A stretch of DNA of 36,124 nt, from positions 1-36,124 of the forward strand of contig CAYXBG010000011.1 in NCBI GenBank assembly GCA_964463145.1, written 5' to 3'. The notes under the pieces are model-generated. The model was given only the letters and a program-made list of their open reading frames with translations, made no database searches and was not told where the DNA came from. The position numbers and the translations under genes were made by a program. Below are positions 35,280-36,124 of this stretch, in pieces. The stretch's first letter is position 1; each line of letters opens with the position of its first letter. This DNA comes from CAYXBG01 sp964463145. Its GTDB lineage: Bacteria; Acidobacteriota; UBA6911; RPQK01; CBDAPI01.

Positions 35280-36124
35280 TCAGGTTTCCCTTTTGAGTAA
35301 GCTCTCTCTATCCCAGCACAATTCGGTCACACCCCGCTCTCTGAGTTCGAACTTGCGGACCCTTCCAAGAGGTGTCTTGGGTAATGACTCCACGACTGCA
35401 ACATAGCGTGGCAGGGCAAAATCAGCGAGTCTAGGTCTACACCAATCGATGAGCTGTGAAAAATCTATCACCATTCCGGGTCGAATAACTACGCTCACCA
35501 TGACATCGTCTTCGCCTAACTCAGATGGAACAGCATAGGCAGCACATTCTAGGACCGGGCTATAATCATTTACCACCTGTTCGACCTCGAAACTCGAGAC
35601 ATTTTCACCCCTTCTCCGAATGCAATCCTTAGTTCGATCGACAAAAAATAAGTTCCCCTCCGAATCTCGATATGCTCTATCGCCTGTGCGGAACCAGCCT
35701 CCCTTCCAGGCTGCTTTTGTCTCTTCTGGCATCCGAAAATAACCCGACATTACACTCAGGGGATAACGCGGACGTACAACCATCTCACCTGGTCGGCCGG
35801 CCGGTACTGGCTGATCAGAACTGCTCAAAATTTCAACTTCGAACTCATCTAACGTCTTCCCCATAGAACCCGGGGGTGTCTTCGAAGAGAAGGATGTTGA
35901 AGTCACACAGTTGAGTTCAGTCATTCCATATGCATTGACTACACTCGCTCCGAAACGCTGCTCAAAACTAGATTGCAGGTGACCCTGGATTCCTGGACAG
36001 AAAAACTTTCTTACTGCGTGAACCTTGTCATCATCCTGAGGCAACCTCTTTTCGTGGAGAATGTGGGCCATGGTCCCTAACAGACTTGTGATGGTAGCGT
36101 TAGACTGTCGTACCCTTTTCCAGT
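35280..36124 (-). CDS. AMP-forming CoA ligase, C-terminal part (CaiC-like), cut by the window end
   Basis: C-terminal half of an ANL ligase. The frame is open to the window edge at 36124 (reading WKRVRQSNATITSLLGTM before the first ATG, 36071), so the N-terminal part including the ATP loop is missing. Visible motifs: NAYGMTELN, the TGDRAYRDSEGNLFFVDRTKD hinge, ENVSSFEVEQ and PLGRVRKFELRERGV at the C-terminus. The arginine in RVRKFEL occupies the place where most family members have the catalytic lysine (GKIRK). The style of the N-terminal fragment and hinge resembles crotonobetaine/carnitine-CoA ligases, which is a weak inference. It is followed by the Tat-MBL gene 55 bases downstream. Confidence 0.85.
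   Translation of the reverse strand, partial: WKRVRQSNATITSLLGTMAHILHEKRLPQDDDKVHAVRKFFCPGIQGHLQSSFEQRFGASVVNAYGMTELNCVTSTSFSSKTPPGSMGKTLDEFEVEILSSSDQPVPAGRPGEMVVRPRYPLSVMSGYFRMPEETKAAWKGGWFRTGDRAYRDSEGNLFFVDRTKDCIRRRGENVSSFEVEQVVNDYSPVLECAAYAVPSELGEDDVMVSVVIRPGMVIDFSQLIDWCRPRLADFALPRYVAVVESLPKTPLGRVRKFELRERGVTELCWDRESLLKRET

Noticed and set aside
1..36124. tRNA, rRNA, CRISPR, insertion sequence or prophage
   Set aside because: Scanning by eye found no cloverleaf-like sequence, spaced direct repeats, terminal inverted repeats with transposase, or phage genes.

Overview
The window looks like one contig from a heterotrophic, probably marine or environmental, bacterium known only from an assembly. 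Two runs of ten N (1028-1037 and 17346-17355) mark scaffold joins. There is no rRNA, tRNA or other taxonomic marker. The mix of a GWxTD-domain protein, a roughly 1,050-residue Asp-box (sortilin/VPS10-type) propeller protein, several signal-peptide-bearing amidohydrolases and a di-heme lipoprotein is most familiar from Acidobacteriota and Gemmatimonadota. That assignment is inference and tentative. I see no insertion sequence, phage gene, CRISPR array or integrase.

Layout. 1-2169: a 5'-truncated short-chain dehydrogenase and an NhaC-type antiporter split by the first N run. 2384-6764: a secreted amidohydrolase, a di-heme c-type lipoprotein and a second amidohydrolase, all on the plus strand. 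6871-10016: an acyl-CoA synthetase and a third secreted amidohydrolase on the minus strand. 10333-11784: a luciferase-like flavin enzyme and a small TIGR04076-like protein. 11798-13177: the fourth amidohydrolase. 13478-19570: an envelope/secretion block with the Asp-box propeller protein, the GWxTD protein (split by the second N run) and a lipocalin-like repeat protein. 19593-27161: a six-gene minus-strand operon, in transcription order cysteine hydrolase, metallo-beta-lactamase (MBL) hydrolase, SDR, MFS transporter, HyuB, HyuA. 27343-30356: an acyl-CoA synthetase and an NCS1 (CodB/Mhp1-type) permease. 30461-36124: a kynurenine-formamidase-like hydrolase, an MBL hydrolase with an APC permease, and a Tat-exported MBL hydrolase behind a CoA ligase cut by the window end.

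How the genes may work together. The window is rich in enzymes that open C-N bonds of cyclic or linear amides (HyuA/HyuB, isochorismatase-type hydrolase, four amidohydrolases), combined with CoA ligases, SDRs and five transporters. The best supported unit is the 19.6-27.2 kb operon plus the divergent NCS1 permease. Together they resemble import and stepwise opening of a hydantoin-like ring, giving an N-carbamoyl amino acid that the cysteine hydrolase could decarbamoylate. The substrate itself is not readable from sequence. A second theme is repeated use of the same families: four amidohydrolases in two subfamilies, three MBL paralogues each beside a different transporter or ligase, three AMP-forming ligases, and two SDRs with a shared C-terminus. 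This looks like a modular catabolic region for related small molecules.
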